Assembly (NCBI GenBank): GCA_005281725.1
Contig: SSBO01000012.1
Span: 23,114,733 to 23,178,732 of the forward strand
Reading direction: 5' to 3'
Length of the DNA stretch: 64,000 nt
From: Wuchereria bancrofti
Lineage: Eukaryota > Nematoda > Chromadorea > Rhabditida > Onchocercidae
The notes under the pieces were generated by a model. The model was not told where the DNA came from. It saw nothing but the letters and a program-made list of their open reading frames with translations, and did not search any database. The position numbers were made by a program, and so were the translations under genes. This document shows, piece by piece, positions 38,701 through 51,390 of this stretch; within the stretch, counting starts at the first letter, position 1, and the number at the start of each line of letters is the position of its first letter.

Positions 38701-41700
38701 ATCACAAAAATATTACAACCTAAGGCTAAATTAACAAGTTAGCAAGTCTAAAGTGCTAAATCTCTAAATCAAATTTTAATCAAAACATAAGTTATAAATA
38801 TTTATGTTTAAATTTTAAACTAATAAAAAATAAAGCTTTAAATCTTTAAATTTAAGGCATATATTTAAGCCTAAGTTTTGATTACACAATTTTTAATAAT
38901 TCTTGAAGTTTTTTTTTAATTATTTTTTTTAATTATTATTTAATTATTAGTTGAAAATACTTTTTAATAAGACTTATGGTTTTTTCAGCTATTGAAAGAG
39001 TTGGATCAATATTAACAATACTTTGCCAACCCTTTGTACCATCCTCAAAATTAGCCTTTTCCCAATTATAATCCCATTCATTCGTTTTTACCTTTCCTTC
39101 ATACTCAACTTGTGATAAAATAAACTGTAAAAAATTTTTTAAATTTTCAACCTTTTAACATTTTTGGCATTTTAATAAAAATTTAAAAGCAATTTTTCAT
39201 ACAAAAAAGCAAAGAGGAAAAGGTTTTTTTTTTCGTAAAAAAATCAATTAAGTTATAAATTATTACCTCTTTTACTTTATCAATAATTTGACGAATTTTT
39301 TTGCCTATAAATGATTCATTTGGTTTCCAAACTTCTTCCACTTCAGTTTGTTCTTCTGGACTTAAACTGTAATGAAAATAAACAATAATATTATTTTGCA
39401 CATTAGCATATTTTATAGTAATAAAAGAATAAAATTCATAAACAAAAAAAAAAAAACTTTATTCTAGGCTTTCACATTTTCATCTTTTTTTTATCTTTGT
39501 TTTAATGTGATAAATTAATTATTTATAAAAATGTTAATTTGAACGAAATGAAATTATATAATTTGAAGAAAATGAAATTCAAATTATAATTATTGCATGA
39601 AATATTTTAACTTTTACTTCTAATTAATTTATGTTAATTTGAACAAAATGAAATTAAAACTATAACTGTATATAAAACTATAAGTCTTAAACGAAATTAA
39701 AATATAAAATTATATTAAAATAAAACTTATATTAAAACTCAAAGAAATATTTGTAACTTTTACTTATAATTAATATTACTTTAGCTATTACTTTAACTAT
39801 CAACAATTAAGTAATTACCATCTGAAACATTGCAATTCCAATTCAGCATCTCGTAATGCGACAATTGCTTGAATTGGTGTCATCTTTTTCTTAACATATT
39901 TTTCGCGTTCCTTCATACATCGATAATAGCTATTCAATTTACGATTATAATCTTCTTTTTGTTCATCGCTTAAATCTGTTTTTTCAATTGCTCTATAAAA
40001 TTTATAAATTGGATTTTACAAAATTTAAAAAATTAGAAAATTTCACAATTTTTACTTCAAAATAAATTAGCAAATAATTTTACAATCAAAATTAATTTGA
40101 AATATTTACAAATATTGATGTTGATAATGTGCAAAATTAATGTTAATATTATATTATTTAATTTTTCATGGATTTTGATAAACAGATAATATCATAAATA
40201 ATGATTTAATAATTAAATCGACATAACATTTAAAATTTATCGCCTTTTTTTTCTTTCAAGAAATTGATGATTATAATAATACAATGACAATGTAATAGTT
40301 CATGCATAATTATGATTAAAATTTTTACTGTAATTTCTTCAGGAAATGAAATTCATTCAAAAAATAGAATCTATTTAATAACTTAATTATTCAATACTTC
40401 AAATTCAATATTTTTATTAGATATTTTTAATATAACAGACGTTTTTTTTTTTTAACGATGACGAAGTTGAGAATTCTTTAACAAACAAACAAATTACATC
40501 AATTTTCGTCTCAGTAATAGTATCTGTAGATTTTGTAAAATTTTTTGAAAAGCTAATAAAAAATTATCAAACCATAGGAGGAAAATCTGTAGATCGCTCA
40601 CCTAAACTCCCAAATCATTTCTTTCTATTTTTTCTAAAGTTTTAAATCATCAATCACTCATCACATTCTATTTTTTAACTGATTATTTAGAGACAATTTA
40701 TTGCATTTCTGTAATTTCTAATAATCAAAATTCTTTTAATGTGCTTTTAAGCGTGTATTACATATGCTAATTAGAATTTTCTTTGAAATTTTCACAATAA
40801 TTATAATTATTAGGTTTAATTTTACAAAGATTTTCTTATTCTATTGGATTATTTAAATTAAAGTATAAGATAAAATATCAATACTTTCTTCATAAAATTA
40901 TTTGAATCATTTAAACAAATCAGCTTAATAAATTATGAGCATATTAAAAACATTTCTAGTAGTTATAAATTCAAAAACTTATTTGATTAGTAATTTTACC
41001 TTGAAAAACAAAGGAAAATTGTTAAAACAACCGGATGATAAACAGTTTTCATTTCGAAGTGCAAAATATTTCTTTCGAATTTTGTAATAAATGATTAATT
41101 CAAAGACTAAAATTCAATCAATGTGCAAGAAACAATTTTAAAAAAAGACTAGCTGTTATATTATATTACATTCAATGAATTTAAACAACAAAATTTGCAA
41201 GTTAATTTTTTTTTTTTTAAATCATGTTTAACAATACAAATAATCCTTTATTCATTATTTCATAATTATCTTGAAAATGCCCAAATCAAGAAACAAATAT
41301 TATAAAATATCAAAAAAAATATTTTAATGATTCAAATAGATTTTAAAATACTGAACACACTATCTTCCTTAAGCTATTTGAGCTCTCACATTCTCCCATT
41401 TCCATTCTTTTTAAATTTCAATTTTAAACTTTAATTGAATGAGTTTTTTTAATCGAACATTCCTGTAATTTTTCATGCATATTTAATATTTTTATTTCTC
41501 AAATTGAATTGTTGTACCTTCTGCGAAATAGTCGAACCACAGAATATTTTGAACTAAGCTGCCTTCTTCAAAGGTATTTTGTAGTTCAGTACATAAGAAT
41601 TCAAAAATTTGCTATGTTTATCCTAAGTTGTTATCATTAATTAGATTTAGTAACACTTACTGACATTTCAAAGTTATGATTTTCATAAACTTTATTGTTT

Positions 41701-42350
41701 TCACTACCAAAATGATTACAATATAGACATTTGAATCATTTTTAATGGACATTTTTAATATATCAGTGAAAAATGATTTTAAAAAAAATCATTTCTGAGA
41801 TTAAATTGAATTGAAAATGATGAATTGCCTCTGTTTGTTTTATCATTTTATCAATTGATTATAATTTTAACAGGAAAACTTACGTAAAAATCTGTTTTGC
41901 TAATTAATTATTTGATTAATTATCACTATTACTTAAACAATACCATGCCTGATGGAATACATTAATGTACTAACATTTTGTAATTTTATCATTTCTTAAA
42001 GAATTTATTGCTTAAATTATTAAAATGATCTTAATTGCAAAATTTAAACCATATTTAATGAATGTTATCAGTGAAAATTCTTTGTAAATATTTTATCATT
42101 ATACTTTCGTCTTTAAATATTAAAAAATTATTTATTAGCATTTGTACACATCATTCATAATTGACGTGGAAAATTTTGCTTACATTTAATTTCATTTCAA
42201 TTTGCTTTTTTTTAATATTATTTGTTCGGTTCAATAAATTGAATGGATTACAAAGTAATAACATCCAATCACATTATCAAATCACATCTAAAATTAGCTA
42301 AATACGTTGCTAATAGAAAGCATAATTATAAAAGATGGAAATATTCTCAT
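35755..42350 (-). CDS. Type I membrane protein with Ig-like domains (FAM187-like)
   Basis: Twelve minus-strand exons join in phase to 550 residues: 42350-42306, 41611-41518, 39990-39819, 39366-39267, 39124-38961, 38508-38334, 38117-37959, 37837-37682, 37242-37084, 36707-36517, 36269-36165, 35887-35755. MRIFPSFIIMLSISN is a short signal peptide. The first Ig-like region ends with HFELILSKISRKDMGWYRC (206-224). PWSECSNC near 280 recalls a thrombospondin-type start. A second Ig-like domain has Cys419, Trp428 and Cys473. YVNFGIRYG leads into one membrane segment (about 509-529) and a short basic cytosolic tail. The domain order and the YVNFG sequence before the membrane resemble FAM187; this family call is from memory and tentative. 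The gene is convergent with the STAR gene, with 220 bases between stops. The 3.9-kb spread of the first three exons makes the 5' end the least certain part. Confidence 0.8.
37250..37545. repeat. Tandem repeat in an intron of the Ig-domain gene, about five copies
   Basis: Units of about 58-62 bp share TTTTTTATACTAAATTTAAG and AAACAATGGTTCAAAAAGTT. The array starts a few bases beyond the acceptor of the 37242 exon. Confidence 0.9.
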
Positions 42351-44319
42351 TTTAACAATGCAAAGTATTAAAATGTTCCATCTATTTTCATCATTGTTGA
42401 TTAGTTAATAACTGAATTATGATTCAAAATGTTTAAACATTATTAGTGGTAAAATTTGAAATTCAATTTTCAGATATAAAGCAATGCTTTCTAATATAAA
42501 CTGGCAAATCTGCACCAAGTAAACAAGATTGCTTGCTAAATTTTTCATAATTGAAAAATTACAATTCTGCATTTTAAAATATTTTAACAAAGAACACCCA
42601 TACATATTGTGTATGCTATTTTCAACACAAAAATAATATCACATGGATGGAAAAAAAAAATAATATCACATTTCATACTGGGCCTGTCATATGAACATAA
42701 AACAAAAACATAGTAATCTAGCGAAACTCAAAAAAACTAGCAAACATTGTTTAAACCGTAGGTTCTGAATTGGTTTGCTAAATTCTTGTGATGTATCGCT
42801 GGGTGACGTTGTCTGCTATGTTACTTAGATAAGAGGGAAAATTTGTTTGAAAGAATTTGTTTAAAATTTGTCTTTTAGGAAAATTAGCATCTTCATCTGA
42901 TTATTAAGTGAATATGAATGTTTCTGGAATATACTAACCATCAAAAAAAAATCTTTTTTTTTTAAACACAAACAAAAACACTTTTGACCAGTTCAAAACA
43001 ATTCTGCTTATTTGAATCCAAGATCGATCACGTAACAGATTCAACCATTATTCACCAAGATTTCATTTATATTAGTGATCCAAACATCTTTAAATTTTAC
43101 GTTTTGAAAAGAATGTGAATCCACAAACAAAATTTTTTGGCATAATTGTTATCATGTCGCCAGAAAAATGAATACCTTTTGGGTGCAATCACGCGAAAAT
43201 TCAACTATATGTCTTATCAATTTGTCAGTTCATCACGATGATTCAAAGCTACAAGTACACCGGAGCTTTAAATAAAATTGTTCAGCGACTAATTATCAGC
43301 GTTTTTCATTCTGCAGAACGAATTCGACCAGTTCTTCCAACAACACGTTAATTAGCAGAAGCCTAAAACATATCACTTCCCTTCATAAATATTCATGGCA
43401 AGTTTTTTGACGAGGTAAGAATAATGAAGTAAAGGACGTTAAAGTGAAACAATAAGGGAATTTTTCTAAATTAAGTGTAAAAAAATTAAATATAAAAATT
43501 AAGGAATCTAAAATCAGCTCACATCTAAAAGTTTCTCAAATGTCAGTTATATTCATAGTCGAAGCATTTTTAAACTTAAAGAGTTATAAAAAATAAGATT
43601 TCATGTACAGAATGTTTGAAAATGTTTACCTTTCGTATTTTGTTCGGAAATTTTGGCCTGCAAATAAAATGGTATGAACAAGAAAAAAAAAAAATTAAGA
43701 AGCATGCAATGATATGCAAGGTAATGCAAGCAATTAATACGACTATTTCATAAATGAAAATAGCAGTATGTAAACGAAAAACACTTTGTGAATTCAATAG
43801 AAATTACAGTGAGATTATATAAATTAAATAATCTCAACAAAAAGCATATAGAGAATAAAATTAACAAAAGAACATACAGGAAATAAAGCAAAAAAAATAA
43901 ATAAATAAAACAAGAAAAAAAAGCATGCAAATAATTTGGGATAACATAAAAAAACCACTTAACAAACACAATTAACCAAAACCATGTAGTTAATAATAGA
44001 AAGAAAAATACGTACGGTAACAGAAACAATAAAAAAAATCAAAGCATTAATTAAAACAAGCTTAAAAGCATGCAAAATTCAGATAATAAAAAACATTCAA
44101 AACTATAAGTAATTCAAAAAATAATATCCAATAGCAGGAATAAGTTAAATCAACAAAAAAACTACAAAAAAGCATGCATCAATAGCGAGTGTAAATTAGG
44201 GTAAAGTTAACAAAAGACATAAAATGATTAGAAATAATCAAAAAAAGCAGTTAACCAAAAAATCATGCATGCAAGAAGAAGTAACAAAGATGTAAAATAT
44301 TAGCCAATAATTTAATAAT

Positions 44320-44406
44320 AATAATAATAACAATAATAATAATAATATTAATAATAATAATAGTAATAATTAATAATAATGATTAATAATAATAAATAAT
44401 AATAAG
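44320..44406. repeat. (AAT)n microsatellite inside the GCATGC array
   Basis: Interrupted AATAAT repeats of nearly 90 bases. Confidence 0.9.
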
Positions 44407-44919
44407 TTAAGTAAACAAAAAAGCGTGCAATTAATAACGTACAAAATAGCATGCAGTAATTATATATGTAACCAAAAATCCATGCAGAAATTTAAGAAAC
44501 GAAAAATGGTTTTATCATCCAATACTAAAAGTAAGTGAAGTAAATAAAAAAATCACGCAGAAAGTAAAGCAGACATACTGGAAGTACAAAATTAATTAGC
44601 CAATAACACTAAAAGGTTAACAAAAAAAAGCATGCAATTAAAAAACATGAATCAAAACAGATAAAGTGAGCAGAGTTTACAAAAAATGTACTGTAAGTAA
44701 AATATTAAGGAGGAAACAGAATGATTAAAAATGTGGCCAGAAAAACCTACCTTATGAGTATTTGATAGAAATTGTTTGAAAATTTTAACTTGCAAATCAG
44801 AGAGCATAAAAAAAGCAAGAAACAAGTAGGAAAATTAGCAAAAAGATGCAATAAGCATAAATAAATGATGCAGAAACAATGTTAATGAAAAAAAAGTTCG
44901 GAAGCTGTAAGTAATCCAA

Positions 44920-45038
44920 AATAATACCTATTAGTAACAGGTGAGATCAATAAAGAAAAGCATGAGGTTATTATACAAAAAATAATACCTATTAGTAACA
45001 GGTGAGATCAATAAAGAAAAGCATGAGATTATTATACA
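44920..45038. repeat. Two-copy direct repeat, about 60 bp
   Basis: AAATAATACCTATTAGTAAC followed by AGGTGAGATCAATAAAGAAA appears twice in succession with one substitution visible (GAGGTTATT versus GAGATTATT). Confidence 0.9.
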
Positions 45039-45400
45039 ATAAGAATGAGTTAAATTAACGAAAAAAGAAGCATACAATTAATAAATGTGCAAGAAAAGGC
45101 ATGCATCAGCAATAAATATAAGTTCTTGAACAAAATTAATAAAAAGCATGCAGTAACCAGAAGCAATGAAAAAAATTAATAAAAAGCATGCATTAATTAG
45201 AAGTAATAAAAAGTATATGTAATATAAAATACTGTCCGATAAAAAAATATAAGTGAAAATGATAGGAAAGCATGCAATTAGTAAAACTACAAAAAAGGAT
45301 GCAATAACAATAAGTGCCAGTTACCATTGTTGAGGTAAGTAATGTTTACAAAAAGCATGCAGTAATTTTGAAATAATCAAAAAATGTGTACAAAAAAAAA

Positions 45401-45794
45401 NNNNNNNNNNNNNNNNNNNNNNNNNNNNNNNNNNNNNNNNNNNNNNNNNNNNNNNNNNNNNNNNNNNNNNNNNNNNNNNNNNNNNNNNNNNNNNNNNNNN
45501 NNNNNNNNNNNNNNNNNNNNNNNNNNNNNNNNNNNNNNNNNNNNNNNNNNNNNNNNNNNNNNNNNNNNNNNNNNNNNNNNNNNNNNNNNNNNNNNNNNNN
45601 NNNNNNNNNNNNNNNNNNNNNNNNNNNNNNNNNNNNNNNNNNNNNNNNNNNNNNNNNNNNNNNNNNNNNNNNNNNNNNNNNNNNNNNNNNNNNNNNNNNN
45701 NNNNNNNNNNNNNNNNNNNNNNNNNNNNNNNNNNNNNNNNNNNNNNNNNNNNNNNNNNNNNNNNNNNNNNNNNNNNNNNNNNNNNNNNNNNNNN
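45401..45794. other. Assembly gap (394 N) inside the GCATGC array
   Basis: A run of N. Its length is close to one higher-order unit of the array, so the gap may represent a collapsed repeat copy. Confidence 0.99.
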
Positions 45795-48645
45795 AAAAAA
45801 AAATGAAAGCATGCAGCAGGAAAAAATGTGTAAAAAAAATCAATGCGAAAAAATGATATGAAAACGACAAATAATCCAAAATATTATTGGTATAATATCA
45901 AATTAATTAAAAACATGCACTTAGTAGGAATAACCAAAAATGCATGCAAGAAATAAAAGTACCAAAAAAGATTTTAAACTACAAGTGATTAAAATATTAC
46001 TACTAATAACAATAGAACAGGTTAAAGGGAAAAGCATGCGGTAAGTTGTAAGTAACCAAAAATGCATGCAGAAACAAAGGAAACGAAATAATATCTAACA
46101 TCAAAAGTAAGTGAACTAAGCAGAAAAATCATGCAAAAAGTTAATCAAAAATACATGCAAAAGAAAAAATTCATAGTTATAAGTAACTTATAAATAATAT
46201 AAATTATCCAAAAGTAACAGTGAGATTTAAAAAAAAATGCATGCAATTAGTAAAACAACAAAAAAGACATGCATTAACAATTAATAAAAAACATGCATTT
46301 AGTAGGAATAACCGAAACAATAGTAACAGAAAAGATTCCAAGCAGTAAGTGATGCAAAATATTAGCTAATAATACTAATAAGTTAAACAAACAAAAAAGC
46401 ATGCAATGAGGTATAAGTAACCAAAAATCCATGCATAAACAAAGGAAACAGAAAATTTGTTCAACTATAAATAAGATAAAGTGTTGTCCAATACCAAAAG
46501 TGAAGAAAACAGAAAAGTCATGCAAAAAAATCAAAAGAAAAAAAAAATAAAAAAGTTCAAAAAAAAAAAAACATAATTACAGACATATAAATTATTATCT
46601 AAAAATAAAAGTGGGATCCACAAAAAAATGCATCCAATTAAAAAACAATAAAAAAGGCATGCATCAACAATTAACTAAAAACATGCACTTAGTAGGAATA
46701 AATAAAAATGTATGCAGGAAACAAAAGTGACGAAAAAGATTCCAAACTGCGAGTGATTAAAATACTAGCAAGTAATAACAGTAGGTTAAGTTAATAGAAA
46801 AAGCATGCAGTAAGTTATGAACAACCAAAAATGCATGCAAAAAAGTGAACTAAACAGAAAATCCATGCAAAAAGTAAATCGAAAAATACATGCATAAATA
46901 AAACCAAGAAATAATGAAAACAAATAAAGAAAAAATAATATAAATAATACAAGTAATATAAATTACTACCCAAAGATAACAATGAGAATTACCAATAAAA
47001 AATAATGCATGCAATTAGTAAAACAACAAAACAACATGCATCAATAATTAATCAAAGAACATGTGCTTAATAGAAATAAGCAAAAGTAACGAAAAATATT
47101 CGAAATAGTAAGTAATGAAAAATATTAGTCAATAATAACAATAGGTTAAGCTAACAAAAAAAGCATGCAGTAAGTTATAAGTAAGCAAAAATGCATGCAG
47201 AAATAAAGACGACGTGAAATGCTTCAAACTATAAATTATATAAAATTTGACCCAATTAAAAAAATAAGTAAACTAAACATGCAAAAAATAAATCAAAAAA
47301 TGCATGCAAAAACAGGGTCAAAAAACAATAAAACAGGTAAACAAGAGAAAAATTAATATAAATACATATAAATTAATAAAAATAATACAAATGATATTAA
47401 AAAAATGCATACAATTAGTGAAACAACAAAACGACATGCATCGACAATCAATAAAAAAACATATATTTAAAAAGATATAAAAATATTACTCAATACAAAA
47501 ATAATATAAAATATTGCCGAACACAAAAAGTAAGTGAAGTAAACAAAAAAATCATGCAAAAAGTAAATCAAGAAATAACGAAAACAATCAAATAAAAAAA
47601 AAATTCATAATTACAAGTAATATAAATTACTGTCAAAAATAACAAGTTAGATCTAAAAAAAAAACATGCAGTTAGCAAAACAATAAAAACGACATGCATC
47701 AACAATAAAAAGCATGCATTTATCAGGAATAATAGAAAATACGTACAAGAAACAAAAGTATCAAAAATATTTCAAGCAAATTACATATTATATATCAAAA
47801 AAAGAAAAAAAAGAAAGTAGGTAAAAAAAATATTAGCTAATAGTAACAACAGGTTGAGTTAACAGAAAAAGCATGCAGTAAATTATAAGTAACCGAAATT
47901 GCATGCAAAAACAAAGGAAACCGAAAATGGTTTCAATTGTAAGTAATATAAAATAATATCCAATATTAAAACTAAGCGAAATAAACAAAAAAGGCATGCA
48001 ATTAGTAAAAGTACAAAAGGAAAAAGTTGAAATTAACAGAAAAAGCTTGAATTAACGCATAAAAGCATAAGTTGCTGTTGTGAGTGAGTAAAGCATGCAG
48101 TAATTAGAAGTATCAAAAATGATTTCAAAGTTTTGAAAGACAAAAATTAATTTAAGAAAAAATTTGCATTAGGAAATGTGTGATAAGTTAAAAAAAGCAT
48201 GCATTTTTTTTCAGAAATCAAAAATAAAAAAAATCGGAAAAAACAAAAAAAGATTTAAAATATGAAAAGGAAGCAAAAATTCAAAGATCAAATTAAGAAA
48301 ATTGAATGCGCTAATTTTGATGATTTGCGTTAACTAAATTAATCTCGAAATTCAATAAAAGATTACAAATTTTAGTGCAGTTCAAAAGCTAGAAATCAAA
48401 AATCTTGATTTAAAAATTATGATATGCAAAAATTGGGAAAGGAAGCCAAAAAAATCAGAAATATTTAAAAGTCTGAAAGTAAAAAAAATATTTAAAAGTT
48501 TAAAAGTAAAAAGCAATTTCTAAATGAACTAAAAACTCCAAAAAATCAGAAAAATATCAAAATTTAAAATGGATCAAAAAATTTGATCAATTCAATGAAA
48601 TACCATAAAAAAGAATTTGACATATTACCAAAATTTTCTGCAATG

Positions 48646-50515
48646 CTCTGCTAATTCAAAAGAAATCCTCGAAAAATTAAAAAAAGAAATCAGGAATCAT
48701 ACAAGTTATGCCGAAGGTAGGTGTAAATCTACACCTACCTTCGATATTTCACCTCACAATGGTAATTACAAGACAAGTGCCAATTCTTGATTGAAGTTAA
48801 AAATGAATTAAAAACAATACATTATTAAATTGATTAATGTATTATTTCTTATCTTGACAATATAACAGATCAAAATCAGAAGCGAAGCTTAAATGCTCAT
48901 AGAAAGCTTCAAAAATTATTCAATGCTACCAAAAAAAAGCTTAAATATAGAAATTAGTCTAACAGGCAAAAAAAAAAACAATAAATGCAACTCCTTATTA
49001 TAAGTTAAAAAATACAAAATTAAATATATTAAAAATTGGTACCCAATATATACATCAAATTAGATGAAAAAATTTAACACGGTCAATCAACAATTAAAGA
49101 AAAATAAAAATTTTTAACAAAAAGCTTTAAAAAAACGAACAAAGTAATATAAACTGTAAAAAAATAAACAACTATAATGAGTGATTTAAAAACAAAAAAT
49201 TAAAAGCCATTAGAAAAAACTAACAAATCATTAGAAACAATAAACTACTAAAAATATTACTTGAATAAAGAATAAACAAAATAGCAATAAATACTTAGTT
49301 CAAGTTAGTCGCCCCACAGGGCTAATAATGAAAACAAAAGAAAAAACTTAACAACTGAATTCGATGCTACGTCAAGTAAGGTCAATCTGAAATTCTTGAT
49401 TGCAGAAAAAAATTTTTCACAACTTTTTTGGTTTTGAGTACGTCATTATAAACATTGAATGATATCTGCAGGAGTAAAATAGCTACAAAATTCCTAAATT
49501 GCCTTAAAAAATAAAAAAACCAAAAAAATTAAAGAAAAAAAAGAAAAATAAAAAAAAAAACAAAAAATCAAAAAAACAAAAAAAAATTTTTTTTTCTTTT
49601 AAAATAAATTGAATGTGAAAACAACTGAATTCGAAAATGTGTGAGAAAAGGAAATAAGGCAATTTAGGAATTTTGTAGCTATTTTACTCCTGCAGATATC
49701 ATTCAATGTTTATAATGACGTACTCAAAACCAAAAAAGTTGTGAAAAATTTTTTTCTGCAATCAAGAATTTCAGATTGACCTTACTTGACGTAGCATCGA
49801 ATTCAGTTGTTAAGTTTTTTCTTTTGTTTTCATTATTAGCCCTGTGGGGCGACTAACTTGAACTAAGTATTTATTGCTATTTTGTTTATTCTTTATTCAA
49901 GTAATATTTTTAGTAGTTTATTGTTTCTAATGATTTGTTAGTTTTTTCTAATGGCTTTTAATTTTTTGTTTTTAAATCACTCATTATAGTTGTTTATTTT
50001 TTTACAGTTTATATTACTTTGTTCGTTTTTTTAAAGCTTTTTGTTAAAAATTTTTATTTTTCTTTAATTGTTGATTGACCGTGTTAAATTTTTTCATCTA
50101 ATTTGATGTATATATTGGGTACCAATTTTTAATATATTTAATTTTGTATTTTTTAACTTATAATAAGGAGTTGCATTTATTGTTTTTTTTTTTGCCTGTT
50201 AGACTAATTTCTATATTTAAGCTTTTTTTTGGTAGCATTGAATAATTTTTGAAGCTTTCTATGAGCATTTAAGCTTCGCTTCTGATTTTGATCTGTTATA
50301 TTGTCAAGATAAGAAATAATACATTAATCAATTTAATAATGTATTGTTTTTAATTCATTTTTAACTTCAATCAAGAATTGGCACTTGTCTTGTAATTACC
50401 ATTGTGAGGTGAAATATCGAAGGTAGGTGTAGATTTACACCTACCTTCGGCATAACTTGTATGATTCCTGATTTCTTTTTTTAATTTTTCGAGGATTTCT
50501 TTTGAATTAGCAGAG
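48646..50515. repeat. Large perfect inverted repeat, 860-bp arms
   Basis: 48646-49505 is the reverse complement of 49656-50515. Position sums stay at 99161 at each point checked (both ends, and 49441 with 49720), so there are no net indels. The spacer is 150 bp of A-rich and T-rich sequence. No gene was recognised in the arms. The right arm ends exactly at the single N (50516). The perfection and the edge at a scaffold join suggest a fold-back assembly or amplification chimera. Confidence 0.93.
48712..48743. other. Perfect 14-bp hairpin, repeated in both palindrome arms
   Basis: CGAAGGTAGGTGTA and TACACCTACCTTCG pair around the loop AATC. The mirror copy lies at 50418-50449. The stem is too short for a typical microRNA precursor and has no T run after it. 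It is GC-richer than its setting. Confidence 0.8.
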
Positions 50516-50516
50516 N
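50516..50516. other. Single-N scaffold join between two palindromes
   Basis: The left palindrome ends at 50515 and the right one begins at 50517, which is improbable unless the N marks an artificial join. Confidence 0.9.
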
Positions 50517-51390
50517 AAAAAAAGAAATGTTAATTACCTTTCACACCCATTTCGTCACTGCTCACCGCGTTCTTTATCAGCTTATTTTTACTACCAGGTA
50601 ATCTTCCCATAATTTCATCGAAATGTAATCTCAATACGTTTCTATACCACAATCCTGCAGTGTAATTAATGCATAGTAGTTTGCATGGATTTAACTAAAG
50701 TAAATACTAATTGATGGATATTACAATCAAAAAATGATGATTACCACAGTAATAACAACTTTTAGATATTTCTAACTTTACCAACGAATCAATTAATTGA
50801 TTCTTTTTTTTTGAATCCAAAAACTCATTTCATGTATAAATTACTTAGCTAATCTTATCTACAACTCCGAAAAATACTCCTCATGTACCAGAATCATCAT
50901 CTAGTAATTATATTATATATTACAACTTCTATAACTTATTTGCAATAATTTCTTTGTAATTTATTTTTGCGAATGATAATATTCTATGATTAGCAAGCAA
51001 AAGTATTAAAAATATAGCGGAAGCTTTGAGTATTTTTCGGAGTTGTAGATAAGATTAGCTAAGTAATTTATACATGAAATGAGTTTTTGGATTCAAAAAA
51101 AAAGAATCAATTAATTGATTCGTTGGTAAAGTTAGAAATATCTAAAAGTTGTTATTACTGTGGTAATCATCATTTTTTGATTGTAATATCCATCAATTAG
51201 TATTTACTTTAGTTAAATCCATGCAAACTACTATGCATTAATTACACTGCAGGATTGTGGTATAGAAACGTATTGAGATTACATTTCGATGAAATTATGG
51301 GAAGATTACCTGGTAGTAAAAATAAGCTGATAAAGAACGCGGTGAACAGTGACGAAATGGGTGTGAAAGGTAATTAACATTTCTTTTTTT
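50517..51390. repeat. Second inverted repeat, 363-bp arms, containing exon 1 of the next gene
   Basis: 50517-50879 is the reverse complement of 51028-51390 (sum 101907 at both ends) with one substitution seen (GCTCACC against the complement of GGTGAAC). The left arm therefore carries an antisense copy of the first exon at 51297-51369. The spacer 50880-51027 ends with 51 bases (50977-51027) that exactly reverse-complement 32009-32059. Confidence 0.93.

Larger units (their letters stand above)
43690..48205. repeat. Diverged A-rich array with recurrent CATGCA/GCATGC motif
   Basis: By eye about fifty CATGCA and roughly thirty full GCATGC sites occur in 4.5 kb, usually after an A run (AAAAAGCATGCAGTAAGT, AAAATGCATGCAGAAACA, AAACATGCATTTAGTAGGAA). 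A higher-order unit near 380 bp is visible: ACATGCAY/TTTTAGTAGGAATAA-type starts lie near 45913, 46289, 46679 and 47050. Within each unit the CATGCA sites keep their order while the spacers drift. The + strand is strongly A-rich over T. Confidence 0.85.
42351..48645. other. Long intergenic region dominated by an A-rich GCATGC array
   Basis: From 42351 to about 43600 the sequence is ordinary AT-rich DNA with no supported exon. From about 43690 to 48205 it is an A-rich, T-poor repeat array (separate entry). From 48205 to 48645 it is A-rich without the motif. Two short segments bounded by good minus-strand splice signals (43630-43657 and 44751-44788) lie inside the array margin. They are not needed for the Ig-domain gene model and may be chance. 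Confidence 0.55.

Noticed and set aside
45321..45879. Frames of 140-177 codons made of X
   Set aside because: They are translations of the N gap.
51289..51330. Upstream ATG for the 51297 gene
   Set aside because: The frame from 51289 reaches TGA after 13 codons and cannot continue into exon 2.
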